DNA of 32,986 nt from Elusimicrobiota bacterium (GCA_018829985.1 JAHJSU010000047.1:1-32986), one strand, 5' to 3'. Counted from the first letter of the stretch, positions 15,657 through 23,290 are shown. Program-made: numbers and translations. Notes: a model not told the origin generated them from the sequence alone.

Positions 15657-16327
15657 TTTCTCGCCACCACTATCTCTATCCGTCTGTTTCTTGCCCGTCC
15701 TTCCGGCGTGTCATTGGGGGCGACAGGGCGGTATTCCCCATAGGCCGCGGAGACAAGTTTTTCCTGGGGAATGCTGAAATTGGCCGCCAGATAATCCACC
15801 ACGGAATTCGCCCTGGCGGCTGAAAGAGCCCAGTTGGTCGGGTAATTGCCGCTTTTCACGGGGATATTGTCGGTATGCCCCTCTATAAGAATGTCGTGCT
15901 GGTTGAATTTTTCAAGAAGCTTGCCCATTACGGGGAGCACCTGAAGGGCGTTCGGCTCAAGTTCCGCCTTGCCCGATCTGAAAAGTATGGGGGCCGCGAT
16001 ATTTATGCGGATGAATTTATCGGTCAGCTGCACTTCGGCCAGGTCCCTTAAGCCGGTTTTCTGAAGCTCGGCCTTAAGCGTCGCGGCCGCGTCCTTCTCC
16101 TTAAATTTCTGCAGTATATCCCCGGCCTTCTTTTCTTTCAGCGACCCGCCGGCCACCTGCCTGTTAAGGCCTTCCACTAAACCGGCATTAACTTCCGGGC
16201 TGACGCTGGAAACATAGAGGATAAGGAAAAACAGCATCAGGTTGGTCATGATACAGGTGAGCACCAGCATCCAGAGGGGATTCTCCTCCTTCTTGTGTAT
16301 GGTGTATCTTTCAATAAAAAACTTCAT
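15653..16327 (-). CDS. MotB-like protein lacking the channel Asp
   Basis: 224 residues with one N-terminal helix (PLWMLVLTCIMTNLMLFFLILY, about 17-38) and an OmpA-type domain (about 100-222). The OmpA part has LFRSGKAELEPNA, IEGHTDNIPVKSGNYPTNWALSAARA, AYGEYRPVAPND and NRRIEIVV, very close to true MotB. Aligning FFL with MotB's MMAFFL puts Cys25 where MotB has its proton-binding Asp, and there is no other acidic residue in the helix. So it is probably unable to carry protons itself. ATGA overlaps with both motA (upstream) and the Asp-bearing motB (downstream) point to a mixed MotA-MotB-MotB' complex. Confidence 0.8.
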   Translation of the reverse strand: MKFFIERYTIHKKEENPLWMLVLTCIMTNLMLFFLILYVSSVSPEVNAGLVEGLNRQVAGGSLKEKKAGDILQKFKEKDAAATLKAELQKTGLRDLAEVQLTDKFIRINIAAPILFRSGKAELEPNALQVLPVMGKLLEKFNQHDILIEGHTDNIPVKSGNYPTNWALSAARANSVVDYLAANFSIPQEKLVSAAYGEYRPVAPNDTPEGRARNRRIEIVVARK

Positions 16328-17094
16328 TTCTTTTTGGTTTTTCTTCTGAGAGCCAGCGAGAGATAGCCTTCAAGTTTTTTGGATACCAGCCACGGCACGT
16401 CGCCCTCGTGGAGGGAAACTATGCCTTTTGCTATTATTTCCCTCATCAGTATGTCCTCGTCGGAGTAGTAGTTGAGCTTGCTGGCTATGGGGAGAAAGAT
16501 GAAGTTGGCGGAAAAGATTCCGTAGAAGGAGGCCGTCATGGCTATGGCCATGGACGAGCCCATCATCTGGGGATTTGAGATATTCCTCAGGACCTGCACG
16601 ACGCCTATCAGCGTGCCCAGCAGGCCGAAAATAGGCGCGAACGTGCCGGCCGAGTTGAAGATATTGGTCTGCTGCTGATGCCGGAGACGGGTGGTATTGA
16701 TGTCGTGTTCCATCCTTTCGCGCAGTATATGCTCGTCCACGCCGTCCACTATCATCTGGACTGCGTCGGTCAGAAACGGGTGGGGGAGCTTCTGAAGCTC
16801 GGAGGCGATGGCTTCAAGCCCGTTCTTCTTCGCGATCTCCGCCAGCCGCACTATAACGCCGATGATCTCCGCTATAGGCGGCCGTTTCGGGGGGAAAAAG
16901 ACTATGCGTATGGCGGAAGTCGTGAATTTGAGGGCGGCCCACGGGTAGGCTATCATGATGGAACCGAGCGTGCCTCCGAAAATCAGGAGGATGGCTTCCC
17001 AGTTCAGCAGGAACTTGAGCATACCTCCGGAAGAAAGCACTAAGATTATAACGCCCATGCCGCAAAGGACGCCAAGTACGGTCATCAGATCCAT
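16324..17094 (-). CDS. motA: MotA-type stator subunit
   Basis: 256 residues in the usual MotA range. Two N-terminal helices (about 4-22 and 34-52) are followed by a cytoplasmic domain and then two further helices. The first of these follows GTFAPIFGLLGTLIGVVQVL (about 148-167), the conserved MotA/TolQ/ExbB proton-channel segment. The second lies around MAIAMTASFYGIFSANFIFLP, also MotA-like. The cytoplasmic tail is short. It precedes two MotB-like genes with a 4-bp overlap and follows a FliF-FliG hybrid, so it should form the torque-generating stator of this cluster. It lacks the long coiled-coil tail of ZorA. Confidence 0.9.
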   Translation of the reverse strand: MDLMTVLGVLCGMGVIILVLSSGGMLKFLLNWEAILLIFGGTLGSIMIAYPWAALKFTTSAIRIVFFPPKRPPIAEIIGVIVRLAEIAKKNGLEAIASELQKLPHPFLTDAVQMIVDGVDEHILRERMEHDINTTRLRHQQQTNIFNSAGTFAPIFGLLGTLIGVVQVLRNISNPQMMGSSMAIAMTASFYGIFSANFIFLPIASKLNYYSDEDILMREIIAKGIVSLHEGDVPWLVSKKLEGYLSLALRRKTKKK

Positions 17095-17102
17095 ATAAAT
17101 TC

Positions 17103-17165
17103 TCCTCGTAAGTAAAGTAGGTAGGGGGGGCCGCTTTTTTTCCGACCTACTACATACTACCTACT
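17103..17165. repeat. GTAGGTAG/CTACCTAC inverted word array
   Basis: AAGTAGGTAGGGG on one side and CCTACTACATACTACC with TACTATCTACTG on the other form a loose hairpin between the hybrid gene and motA. The distal part encodes the last residues (SVDSR-stop) of the hybrid protein. Confidence 0.55.
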
Positions 17166-18962
17166 ATCTACTGATTTAGTCGCCGCAGGCGCCGGCGCCG
17201 CGGCCGTCACCGAAACAGAGTGCGTTCCGGACGAACAATCAGCCGCTGCAACGGCGAGAGCCGAACGGCACACCCGCACATAGATGGTGTCGCTGACCGT
17301 GCCGGGGTTCATGCTGACGACGAGCTGGCTCGCGCTGTTTATCGCGGGCGTCTTGCCGATTTTCCACGCGCCCGCGCCCCATTTGAATTGCACGATGTTG
17401 CCGCTTTGGAAGTTGCTGCCGGAGATGGTTAAATTCTGCGATGTGCCGTCGGCCGTCATCGCGGCCGGACTGATACCCGTCACCGCTGGAGCCGGTTTTT
17501 GGCCCGGCGCGGCGCCGGCCGGCGGTTTTCCAGGCGCGGAGGCCGCCTGGCCCGGGGTTAAGGCGGGCTTAACCGTTTTTGAAGCGGGCTGGGCTGTCCT
17601 GTCCAGCGTTAGAAAACCTTCATTTTTAAGCTTCTTTATCTCCATGACCAGCCTGAGGCGCTCCGCACGCTGAACTTCCGGCGGCATGGTCCTGGTGAGT
17701 TCCAGTTCCTGGCGGAATCTTTCCTGCATGCCTTCGGAAAGCTTGCTCGTGAAGATCTGCGCCACTTCAGAGCCTTTCATGGCCATTGCCAGGTTCTTCA
17801 TCGGCAGCCGCCTGGCCAGCATCTGGGCGTGCATGGGCTCCAGGTATTTTATGTCATTGAACCGCACGATAGCGTCCGACACCTTCCGGGAAAAAGCGGG
17901 GTTCTGGGCCGCCAGGGTCGTCACAGCTTTTTCCTGCATGGTTTCCGGCAGCTGTTCTATTATTTCCATGGTTTTGTCTTCGCTGCCTACCACATAATCC
18001 AGCGCGGAAAAAAGCTCGGCTTCCAGGGTTTTTACGGCGGCTTCCGGCATCAGGGTCACTTTGGGGAGGCCGGCGAGGGCCTCCACGCTTCTCGGATAGA
18101 GGGCTTCTATGAGGCCCGCCGAAACGGCTTTCGGGACGTAGCTTAAGACTATGGTAATTTCCTCCACTGATTTTGTCCGGAGGATAAAAGCCAGACTGGC
18201 CGTGTTCTCCCCGGTTATGAACCAGAAAGGCGTTTTTTTGCCCTGTTCGCCGCCGGAGGTCTCTTTTTTGGCCGAGGGCGCTTCGGGGCTCAGGGCCGCC
18301 GGCAGGGGGGCTTCGGCCGGCCTGCCGGACTCGGAAGACTGCGCGCTTAATTTCTCCCCGATTATGCTTACAAGGTTTTTTGTGGCGCCGGAAAGGGGAT
18401 TAAAAAATGTGCGCACGGTGACCAGGCCGAGCAGGGCTATAAGCGCTACCCACACCACGTTCCAGAGATTCGGCGGCACCAGCAGGTCGGCGGCGGAAAA
18501 AGGCGTTGTCTTTCTGAAATTCATCTTCTCGACGCTTATCAGGTCTTCCCGTTCAGCCGGCAGACCGAGCAGTCCGGAGGCCAGTTTTTTGGCCAGCTTG
18601 ACGTCTTCTTCCGGCAGATTCCTGTCCAGGATAAGGGTGGCGGATATTTTTTTAACCATGGTAAGCGAAGTGGACAAAGAGGCTTCTCCCACTTTTTCCT
18701 TTTGCGGGATGCCCGGCAGGAAGTCAAGGGCGGGTTTTTTCCGCGATTCTTCCTGCATGTCAGCCGAGATAATGACGATGATGTCGCTGGTTCCCAGCGC
18801 TTCCGAAAGCACCAGCTGCACCCTTTTTTCAAGCGAGCTTTCCAGCGCCAGCTTTGCTTCCAGCGAAGAATGCGTGGACGAGTCCGCGGCGCGCGCGCCG
18901 CAGTAAAGGAAAAAGAGCCCGAACGCCAGCGCTGCGGCCGAGGTTGTTAAAATCCTTTTCAT
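17157..18962 (-). CDS. FliF-FliG hybrid protein with a C-terminal IPT/TIG domain
   Basis: 601 residues. A signal or first membrane helix (1-25) leads to an extracytoplasmic FliF C-terminal-type region (about 42-150: SSLEKRVQLVLSEALG, ISATLILDRNLPEEDVKLAKKL, GLPAEREDLISVEKMNF). A second helix follows at 166-187. Residues 246-452 match FliG middle and C-terminal domains: FWFITGENTASLAFIL, VEEITIVLSYV, IEQLPETMQEKA, FNDIKYLEPMHAQMLARRL and NLAMAMKGSE. A Pro/Ala linker (455-490) then precedes an IPT/TIG-like domain (about 492-590). FliF builds the flagellar MS-ring and FliG is the rotor torque protein. The ring-building RBM1/2 and the FliG N-domain are absent. SD AAGGAG lies upstream of the ATG. 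First gene of the motor cluster. Confidence 0.8.
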   Translation of the reverse strand: MKRILTTSAAALAFGLFFLYCGARAADSSTHSSLEAKLALESSLEKRVQLVLSEALGTSDIIVIISADMQEESRKKPALDFLPGIPQKEKVGEASLSTSLTMVKKISATLILDRNLPEEDVKLAKKLASGLLGLPAEREDLISVEKMNFRKTTPFSAADLLVPPNLWNVVWVALIALLGLVTVRTFFNPLSGATKNLVSIIGEKLSAQSSESGRPAEAPLPAALSPEAPSAKKETSGGEQGKKTPFWFITGENTASLAFILRTKSVEEITIVLSYVPKAVSAGLIEALYPRSVEALAGLPKVTLMPEAAVKTLEAELFSALDYVVGSEDKTMEIIEQLPETMQEKAVTTLAAQNPAFSRKVSDAIVRFNDIKYLEPMHAQMLARRLPMKNLAMAMKGSEVAQIFTSKLSEGMQERFRQELELTRTMPPEVQRAERLRLVMEIKKLKNEGFLTLDRTAQPASKTVKPALTPGQAASAPGKPPAGAAPGQKPAPAVTGISPAAMTADGTSQNLTISGSNFQSGNIVQFKWGAGAWKIGKTPAINSASQLVVSMNPGTVSDTIYVRVCRSALAVAAADCSSGTHSVSVTAAAPAPAATKSVDSR

Positions 18963-18978
18963 AATTAGTATGCTCCTT

Positions 18979-19092
18979 GTAACTACGAGACAGCTAGGCA
19001 GCTAGACAGCTAGACAGCTAGACAGCTAGACAGCTAGACAGCCAGGCAGCTTGACAGCTTCTGATTCCAGCCGCCTCGCTGCCTGTAGTTAC
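18979..19092. mobile_element. E3: GTAACTAC-ended element filled with ACAGCTAG octamers
   Basis: Inverted ends GTAACTAC and GTAGTTAC enclose nine tandem copies of the octamer ACAGCTAG (18990-19061, with substitutions) and a tail with CTGCCTGTAGTTAC. It lies just upstream of the FliF-FliG start. No clear target duplication. Ends match the MITEs at 4549 and 12594; the interior does not. Confidence 0.65.
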
Positions 19093-19166
19093 TCTTTATC
19101 GCTGTAATCTCCAAATAGATTCACTTTGCGGCCTTTGCGTTTACGTTGCGTTCTTTGCGGTTAAAA

Positions 19167-19330
19167 GTAACTGTTCAGGTCAAAATATTATCCACAGATT
19201 GCGCAGATTCTACAGATTAACCAACCCTGAATTACCGGTTTTAAAATCCGCGTACATCTGCGAAATCTGCGGACTCATAGCTTTTTCCCAGATGATACGG
19301 CTCTGTCTCCTGAAGCTGCCGGGTAGTCAC
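19167..19330. mobile_element. E4: degraded GTAACT-ended element with a CAGATT hairpin
   Basis: Starts GTAACTGTTCAGGT. A likely degraded end GTAGTCAC lies at 19323-19330, with imperfect flanks GGTTAAAA and TGTTATAA. The inside contains ATCCACAGATTGCGCAG and its loose complement CATCTGCGAAATCTGCGG. Between E3 and E4 (19093-19166) there is only CTTTGCGG-type low-complexity DNA. No gene seen. Confidence 0.45.
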
Positions 19331-19410
19331 TGTTATAATAATAAACCGCCCGTTCCAACAAATACAAAAACGCCGGAATGCGCCTGTGAAAATTTTGGGG
19401 AATTTTTCTC

Positions 19411-19439
19411 TTGACTTTGAAACGCCCTTTTAATAACAT
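19411..19439 (+). promoter_or_regulatory. Sigma-70-like promoter for the clostripain gene
   Basis: TTGACT (19411-19416), a 17-bp spacer and TAACAT (19434-19439). The predicted leader is about 59 nt before the ATG at 19505. Confidence 0.6.
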
Positions 19440-19504
19440 TCTCAGTGACCGGCAAAACGACTGCCGATGTTTTAAAAGCCGGGACTACCGATAGGAGGAA
19501 TCAG

Positions 19505-20767
19505 ATGAGGAAAAAAATAGTCGGTTTGCTCGCGGGCGTTATGCTGGTAACGTCGGCATACGCGTTCGAAGGCGGCGTCACCTTCGACCAGAAAGGCAGC
19601 GTCACGCAGATTATCGAGCGGATAAAAGCGGATAATCCCGGCGCGGACGTCGTTGGGATGCCGGGCAATCCCAAGGCCGCGAAAAAATGGACCGTCATGG
19701 TGTTCGTCAACGCCAAGAATAATCTTGAATCATACGGCCTCAAGGATGTTAACGAGATGGAAATGGTCGGTTCCGACGCCGACGTCAATATCGTGGCCGA
19801 ACTGGGCCGCATAGCCGGCTATTCCTCCGCTGACGGAGACTGGAAAGGATCCAGAAGGTACCTTGTCGCCAAAGACAACGACACCTCCAAGCTCACTTCC
19901 CCGGTTTTGATGGAAATCGCCAAGTCGGACATGGGCAGCTGGAAATACCTGGTCGAATTCACCCAATGGGCCATGGAAAAATTCCCGGCACAACATTACG
20001 CGCTGGTGGTATGGAATCACGGCTCGGGCTGGAACAAGGACCTCGCTTTTGAATCCGAAAAAGGCCTCTCCTACGACGACGAGACGGGGAACCATATGAC
20101 GACCCCGCAACTGAGACAGGCGATGGAACAGATCGGCAAAATAGATATCTTCGCGATGGACGCCTGCCTGATGCAGATGGTGGAAGTCGGCTATGAGATA
20201 CGCAGTTATACCGACTATGTCGTTGCCTCCGAAGAGACCGAGCCCGCCGACGGCTATACCTACAATACCTGGCTGGCGCCGCTTGCCGCCAAACCCGGTA
20301 TGACCGGCGCCGAGCTTTCAAAAGCCATGGTCGATTCCTACACCGACCATTACCAGGGCATCAATCGGGCGGGCGTCCATTCCGCCATAAAGGCAGCCTC
20401 TTTCGGGAAGTTCGCCGCCCTGCTGGACGCGTGGACAGCGGAAGTAATGGCCGCCGACGACCTCGTCAATGTCAAGAACGCCAGGACCAAGGCCCAGGCT
20501 TTCTATTACTCCAGCAATAAGGACATATATCATTTCGTGAAGCTCGTCAGCGAAGCCACCGCCGCCCCGGCGGTCGCGCAGAAAGGCAAAGAGCTGATGG
20601 ATTTCCTGAAAACCGACCTGATACTTTATAACCGGGTTTTCGGCGCCAAGTACGCCAATGCCTCCGGCCTCGCCATTTATATTCCCGGCTACTATCCTTC
20701 TTCATATGACAGCCTGCTTTGGGCCTCGGAATCAAAATGGGATGACTTTGTGAAGTGGATAAAATAG
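19505..20767 (+). CDS. Clostripain-family (C11) secreted cysteine peptidase
   Basis: 420 residues from the ATG at 19505, chosen for the AGGAGG six bases upstream. A longer frame from 19445 would precede the signal peptide. The signal peptide ends near SAYA (residue 20). The catalytic pair of family C11 is visible: His172 in VVWNHGSGW and Cys221 in MDACLMQMVE. An ASEETEPADGYTY substrate-pocket region follows. Clostripains cleave after Arg or Lys and are often autoprocessed. It is a single-gene unit: its own promoter upstream and a strong terminator 22 bp after the stop. Role in exoprotein degradation or surface processing is inferred. Confidence 0.88.
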   Translation: MRKKIVGLLAGVMLVTSAYAFEGGVTFDQKGSVTQIIERIKADNPGADVVGMPGNPKAAKKWTVMVFVNAKNNLESYGLKDVNEMEMVGSDADVNIVAELGRIAGYSSADGDWKGSRRYLVAKDNDTSKLTSPVLMEIAKSDMGSWKYLVEFTQWAMEKFPAQHYALVVWNHGSGWNKDLAFESEKGLSYDDETGNHMTTPQLRQAMEQIGKIDIFAMDACLMQMVEVGYEIRSYTDYVVASEETEPADGYTYNTWLAPLAAKPGMTGAELSKAMVDSYTDHYQGINRAGVHSAIKAASFGKFAALLDAWTAEVMAADDLVNVKNARTKAQAFYYSSNKDIYHFVKLVSEATAAPAVAQKGKELMDFLKTDLILYNRVFGAKYANASGLAIYIPGYYPSSYDSLLWASESKWDDFVKWIK

Positions 20768-20789
20768 GTTCGTAAGCGGCAGTTTCTAA

Positions 20790-20826
20790 AGAGGGCGTCC
20801 GCCTTAGGCGGACGCCCTCTTTTTTG
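20790..20826 (+). terminator. Rho-independent terminator
   Basis: 14-bp perfect stem AGAGGGCGTCCGCC/GGCGGACGCCCTCT with a 3-nt loop, followed by a run of T (20820-20825). Confidence 0.9.
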
Positions 20827-20873
20827 CCGGGAAACGAATTTTCAGGGGGGGCGGAACTGTAACAATTTAGACA

Positions 20874-20906
20874 TTGAAATAGCCGTATTTTCATGTATAC
20901 TATAAT
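20874..20906 (+). promoter_or_regulatory. Putative promoter for the PorV/PorQ gene
   Basis: TTGAAA (20874-20879), a 16-bp spacer and TATACT with a preceding TG (20896-20901); an overlapping TATAAT ends at 20906. A MITE-like element separates this promoter from the gene. Confidence 0.5.
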
Positions 20907-20907
20907 A

Positions 20908-21061
20908 GAAACTACTCAGGTTTTTAGGCTGAAGGCAGTTAGACTATTAGGTAAGAAGCAAGAAAGTGATTGAGCAAGAGAGTGATTCTTCCTTGCTTAC
21001 TTACTTTCCTGCTTACTCACTGTCCCCTGACAGCCTACAGCCTGTTCACCCGGGCAGTTAT
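20908..21061. mobile_element. E5: GTAAC-type element, about 154 bp, in the PorV leader
   Basis: Slightly degenerate ends (GAAACTACTCAGGT and ACCCGGGCAGTTAT). The interior includes GAGCAAGAGAGTGATTC and ACTGTCCCCTGACAGCC. The reverse complement of the outer element at 28002-28269 matches it along its whole length, nearly 90% by eye. It ends eight bases before the start codon at 21070. Confidence 0.7.
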
Positions 21062-21069
21062 CCGTATTT

Positions 21070-22164
21070 ATGACAGACCGGCGGAAAAACAGCGGTTTTG
21101 GGAAGCGGGCCCCGCACTTTGTTTTTTTCAGAAAAAGTGCGGGGCGGGCTTCGCTTTGGGCCGCGCTGTTCCTCGCTTTTTTCAGCGGGGACCTCCGGGC
21201 CTCTTCCGAGACGGGCACGACGGCTGCAAATTTTCTCAAGATCCCGGTGGCGGTCATCCCTTCCGCCATGGGCGAAGCGTATACCGCCATGGTGGGTCCC
21301 GATTCCATACTGTATAATCCCGCCGGCCTGGGGCTCCTTAGCTATCCTTCTTTTTCCGGAAGCCACAACCAGTATCTGGAGGGGATAACCCAGGAATACG
21401 CGGCCCTCACCTACCGTTCCAAATACGGCACTTTCGGCTTCGGTTTTTCGATGCTCACCAGCGGCGAGATAACCGCCTACGACGGCAACGATATGAACAT
21501 AGGCCATACCAGCACCAATCATCGCTTCGTGATGCTTTCCTACGCCCAGTCCTGGCCGCATTTCGACGCCGACATAGGAAAGCTCGACCCCATGCTTATC
21601 ACGCCCAGCTGGACCAGGGTGGAGCCGGTAATAGATTACCGTCCTAAAGCCTACCGGATCGCGCTGGGGGCCAGCATAAAGCAGGTAGGCGAAAAGCTTG
21701 CCGATCAGAAATCAACGGCTTACTCGTTTGACGCCGGGGCGCTGGCGGTGCTGCCCGCCCATGTCCAGATCGGAGTTTCGGTCCTTAATTTCTCAGGCAG
21801 GCAGAAATTTGCGGACGAGACCTACGATCTGCCGCGGGTTTTGCGCGCCGGGATAGCCAAGGATTTCCACACCATAAACGACATCATGATATTCAAGACG
21901 GCGGCCGACGTGGTGAAGTATTCCGACTACGGTTTTTTCGGCTGTATCGGGTTTGAAACCGATGTTATGAGGGTATTCCAGCTCAGAATAGGGTATAAAA
22001 CACAAAGGGACACGGGCTCGCGCATCAGCGGGGGCTTCGGCATGAACTTTGACAGTTTTACCGAAAAAGAAAACATCATCCACGGCGTCAGGGTGGATTA
22101 CGCCTATCTTGATTACGGGAATCTCGGCGCCACCCACCGTCTGGGCCTGCAGCTGATCTGGTAA
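21070..22164 (+). CDS. PorV/PorQ-family outer-membrane protein
   Basis: 364 residues. A long N-region and signal peptide (SLWAALFLAFFSGDLRAS) end around residue 46. The mature start, TGTTAANFLKIPVAVIPSAM, then GEAYTAMVGPDSILYNPAGL, is the hallmark of PorV/PorQ (UPF0164) proteins. These are FadL-like barrels, of which PorV is a type-IX secretion shuttle component. The barrel strands continue to LGLQLIW. The YPNP-type tail on the giant surface protein makes a T9SS-like link possible, but no other Por gene is visible. Immediate upstream DNA is a MITE-like element; a promoter lies beyond it. Confidence 0.8.
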   Translation: MTDRRKNSGFGKRAPHFVFFRKSAGRASLWAALFLAFFSGDLRASSETGTTAANFLKIPVAVIPSAMGEAYTAMVGPDSILYNPAGLGLLSYPSFSGSHNQYLEGITQEYAALTYRSKYGTFGFGFSMLTSGEITAYDGNDMNIGHTSTNHRFVMLSYAQSWPHFDADIGKLDPMLITPSWTRVEPVIDYRPKAYRIALGASIKQVGEKLADQKSTAYSFDAGALAVLPAHVQIGVSVLNFSGRQKFADETYDLPRVLRAGIAKDFHTINDIMIFKTAADVVKYSDYGFFGCIGFETDVMRVFQLRIGYKTQRDTGSRISGGFGMNFDSFTEKENIIHGVRVDYAYLDYGNLGATHRLGLQLIW

Positions 22165-22169
22165 AAATC

Positions 22170-22275
22170 ATAACTGCCCAGGTGGATAGGCTGTAGGCAG
22201 TTAGGCTGTAGGTAAGAAGCAGAGACACAGACTAACAGCCTGATAGCCTACAGCCTAAGCAGCCTAAGTAGTTGC
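22170..22275. mobile_element. E6: GTAAC-type element with GGCTGTAGG words
   Basis: Ends TAACTGCCCAGGT and CCTAAGTAGTTGC (degenerate). Interior words GGCTGTAGGCAG and TAGCCTACAGCC form an inverted repeat. Its GGTGGATAGGCTGTAGGC stretch is the uninterrupted version of the site hit by the nested element at 28023. It lies between the PorV gene and ispA. Confidence 0.65.
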
Positions 22276-22276
22276 C

Positions 22277-22290
22277 TATTTTTGTATAAT
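22277..22290 (+). promoter_or_regulatory. Leaderless promoter of ispA
   Basis: TATTTTTGTATAAT with TATAAT at 22285-22290. The ATG at 22298 begins 8 nt after the box (7 nt between), the expected start-of-transcription position. The polyferredoxin gene has the same arrangement. No SD is present. Confidence 0.65.
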
Positions 22291-22297
22291 TTGACTG

Positions 22298-23218
22298 ATG
22301 CAGATAGAGGAATTTCTTGAAATCCGCGCTTCGGCCGTTAACGCGGAACTTAAACGGCGCATAAATAAAATACCCGCCTGCCACCCCCGGCTTCTGGAGG
22401 CCATGCTCTACTCCGTTGACGCCGGCGGAAAACGCCTGCGCCCCGCCCTTTTGACGGCCGCTTATGAGATATTCGCCGGCAATTACCGCAGGGTCCTCAG
22501 GGCCGCCGCGGCCGTTGAGATGGTGCACACCTATTCCCTTATACATGACGACCTTCCCGCCATGGACGACGACGACCTGCGCAGGGGGCGGCCTGCCAGC
22601 CATAAAGTTTTCGGCGAGGCCCCGGCCATATTGGCCGGGGACGCTTTGCTGACCGACGCTTTTTCGGTCCTAGCAGGGAACGCGGAGGTGAAAGGTATAA
22701 AAGCGGAAAACGTTCTCAGGGCCGCCGCCATCCTTGCCCGCAGGGCCGGCGCCGGCGGCATGGTTTCAGGCCAGGCCGCGGACCTTGAAGCGGAAGGCTT
22801 TCTGAAGACCGGCCGATTTGACCGTTCAAAAGCGGCGCGCCTGCTTGATTATATACACCTTCACAAGACTTCGGACCTTATTACGGCTTCGGTGGAGATG
22901 GGGGCGGCGCTGGCCGGGGCGAACCGCCGGGATTTTAAGACGCTTTCCGGTTTTGCCGGGACCATAGGCCTGTGCTTTCAGATAACGGACGACATCCTTG
23001 ACGTAGCGGGGGATAAAAAGAAGCTGGGCAAAAGCGGCAGCGACGCGAAGAACGCAAAGCTCACCTATGCCTCCCTCTACGGCGTAGAGCGCTCCAGGGC
23101 CGCGGCCGCCGGCCTGTTAAAACGCGCGCATAAAAAACTGGAAGCCCTGCCCTATCCGGCCCCCAAAGTAAAAGTGCTGGCGGATATCGCCGATTATGTC
23201 TGCAACAGGGAGAGATAG
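22298..23218 (+). CDS. ispA: Farnesyl/geranylgeranyl diphosphate synthase
   Basis: 306 residues, the normal length for a short-chain trans-polyprenyl synthase. The first Asp-rich motif is DDLPAMDDDDLRRG (about residues 84-97) and the second is DDILDVAGDKKKLGK (about 231-245). GGKRLRPAL, and GMVSGQAADLEAE then HLHKTSDLI, are further family signatures. It condenses IPP with allylic diphosphates to make FPP or GGPP for quinones, undecaprenyl phosphate and similar lipids. The two residues between the paired Asp of the first motif are those of a bacterial FPP-type enzyme. dxs follows 99 bp downstream, making a small isoprenoid group. Translation is probably leaderless. Confidence 0.93.
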   Translation: MQIEEFLEIRASAVNAELKRRINKIPACHPRLLEAMLYSVDAGGKRLRPALLTAAYEIFAGNYRRVLRAAAAVEMVHTYSLIHDDLPAMDDDDLRRGRPASHKVFGEAPAILAGDALLTDAFSVLAGNAEVKGIKAENVLRAAAILARRAGAGGMVSGQAADLEAEGFLKTGRFDRSKAARLLDYIHLHKTSDLITASVEMGAALAGANRRDFKTLSGFAGTIGLCFQITDDILDVAGDKKKLGKSGSDAKNAKLTYASLYGVERSRAAAAGLLKRAHKKLEALPYPAPKVKVLADIADYVCNRER

Positions 23219-23290
23219 GGTATAGAGGATAGGGGATAGAGATTAGGGAAGGAGTTACTTATTTCCACCCTATCCTCTCGCCCCTCGCCT
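23219..23290. repeat. GGATAGGGG/CCTATCCTC inverted word array
   Basis: GGGTATAGAGGATAGGGG on the left and CCACCCTATCCTCTCGCCC on the right can pair around GGAGTTACTTATTTCC. It lies directly after the ispA stop and just before the dxs RBS. Confidence 0.6.

Noticed and set aside
12714-17094. Zorya-type defence or TolQR/ExbBD system
   Set aside because: MotA lacks the long ZorA-type tail, no ZorC/D/E helicase or nuclease is seen, and the OmpA-domain MotB plus FliG-like gene fit a flagellar-type motor better.
18151-18906. Plus-strand frame opposite the hybrid gene
   Set aside because: Shadow frame of the FliF-FliG hybrid; no recognisable domain or RBS.
18990-19061. CRISPR array
   Set aside because: The unit is an 8-bp tandem word with no spacers, and no cas gene is present.
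19445-19503. c-di-GMP-I riboswitch before the clostripain gene
   Set aside because: GGCAAAAC and AGCCGGGACTACCGAT recall GEMM fragments, but the conserved GACGCAAAGCC segment and a full two-helix fold are absent.
20883-21069. CCGTATTT on both sides of E5 as its target duplication
   Set aside because: The left copy is 18 bp away from the element's GTAAC-like end and belongs to the promoter region, so it is probably chance or a promoter duplication.
21070-22164. A complete type IX secretion locus
   Set aside because: Only PorV/PorQ and a YPNP-type tail are present; no Spr, Gld or other Por gene was found here.
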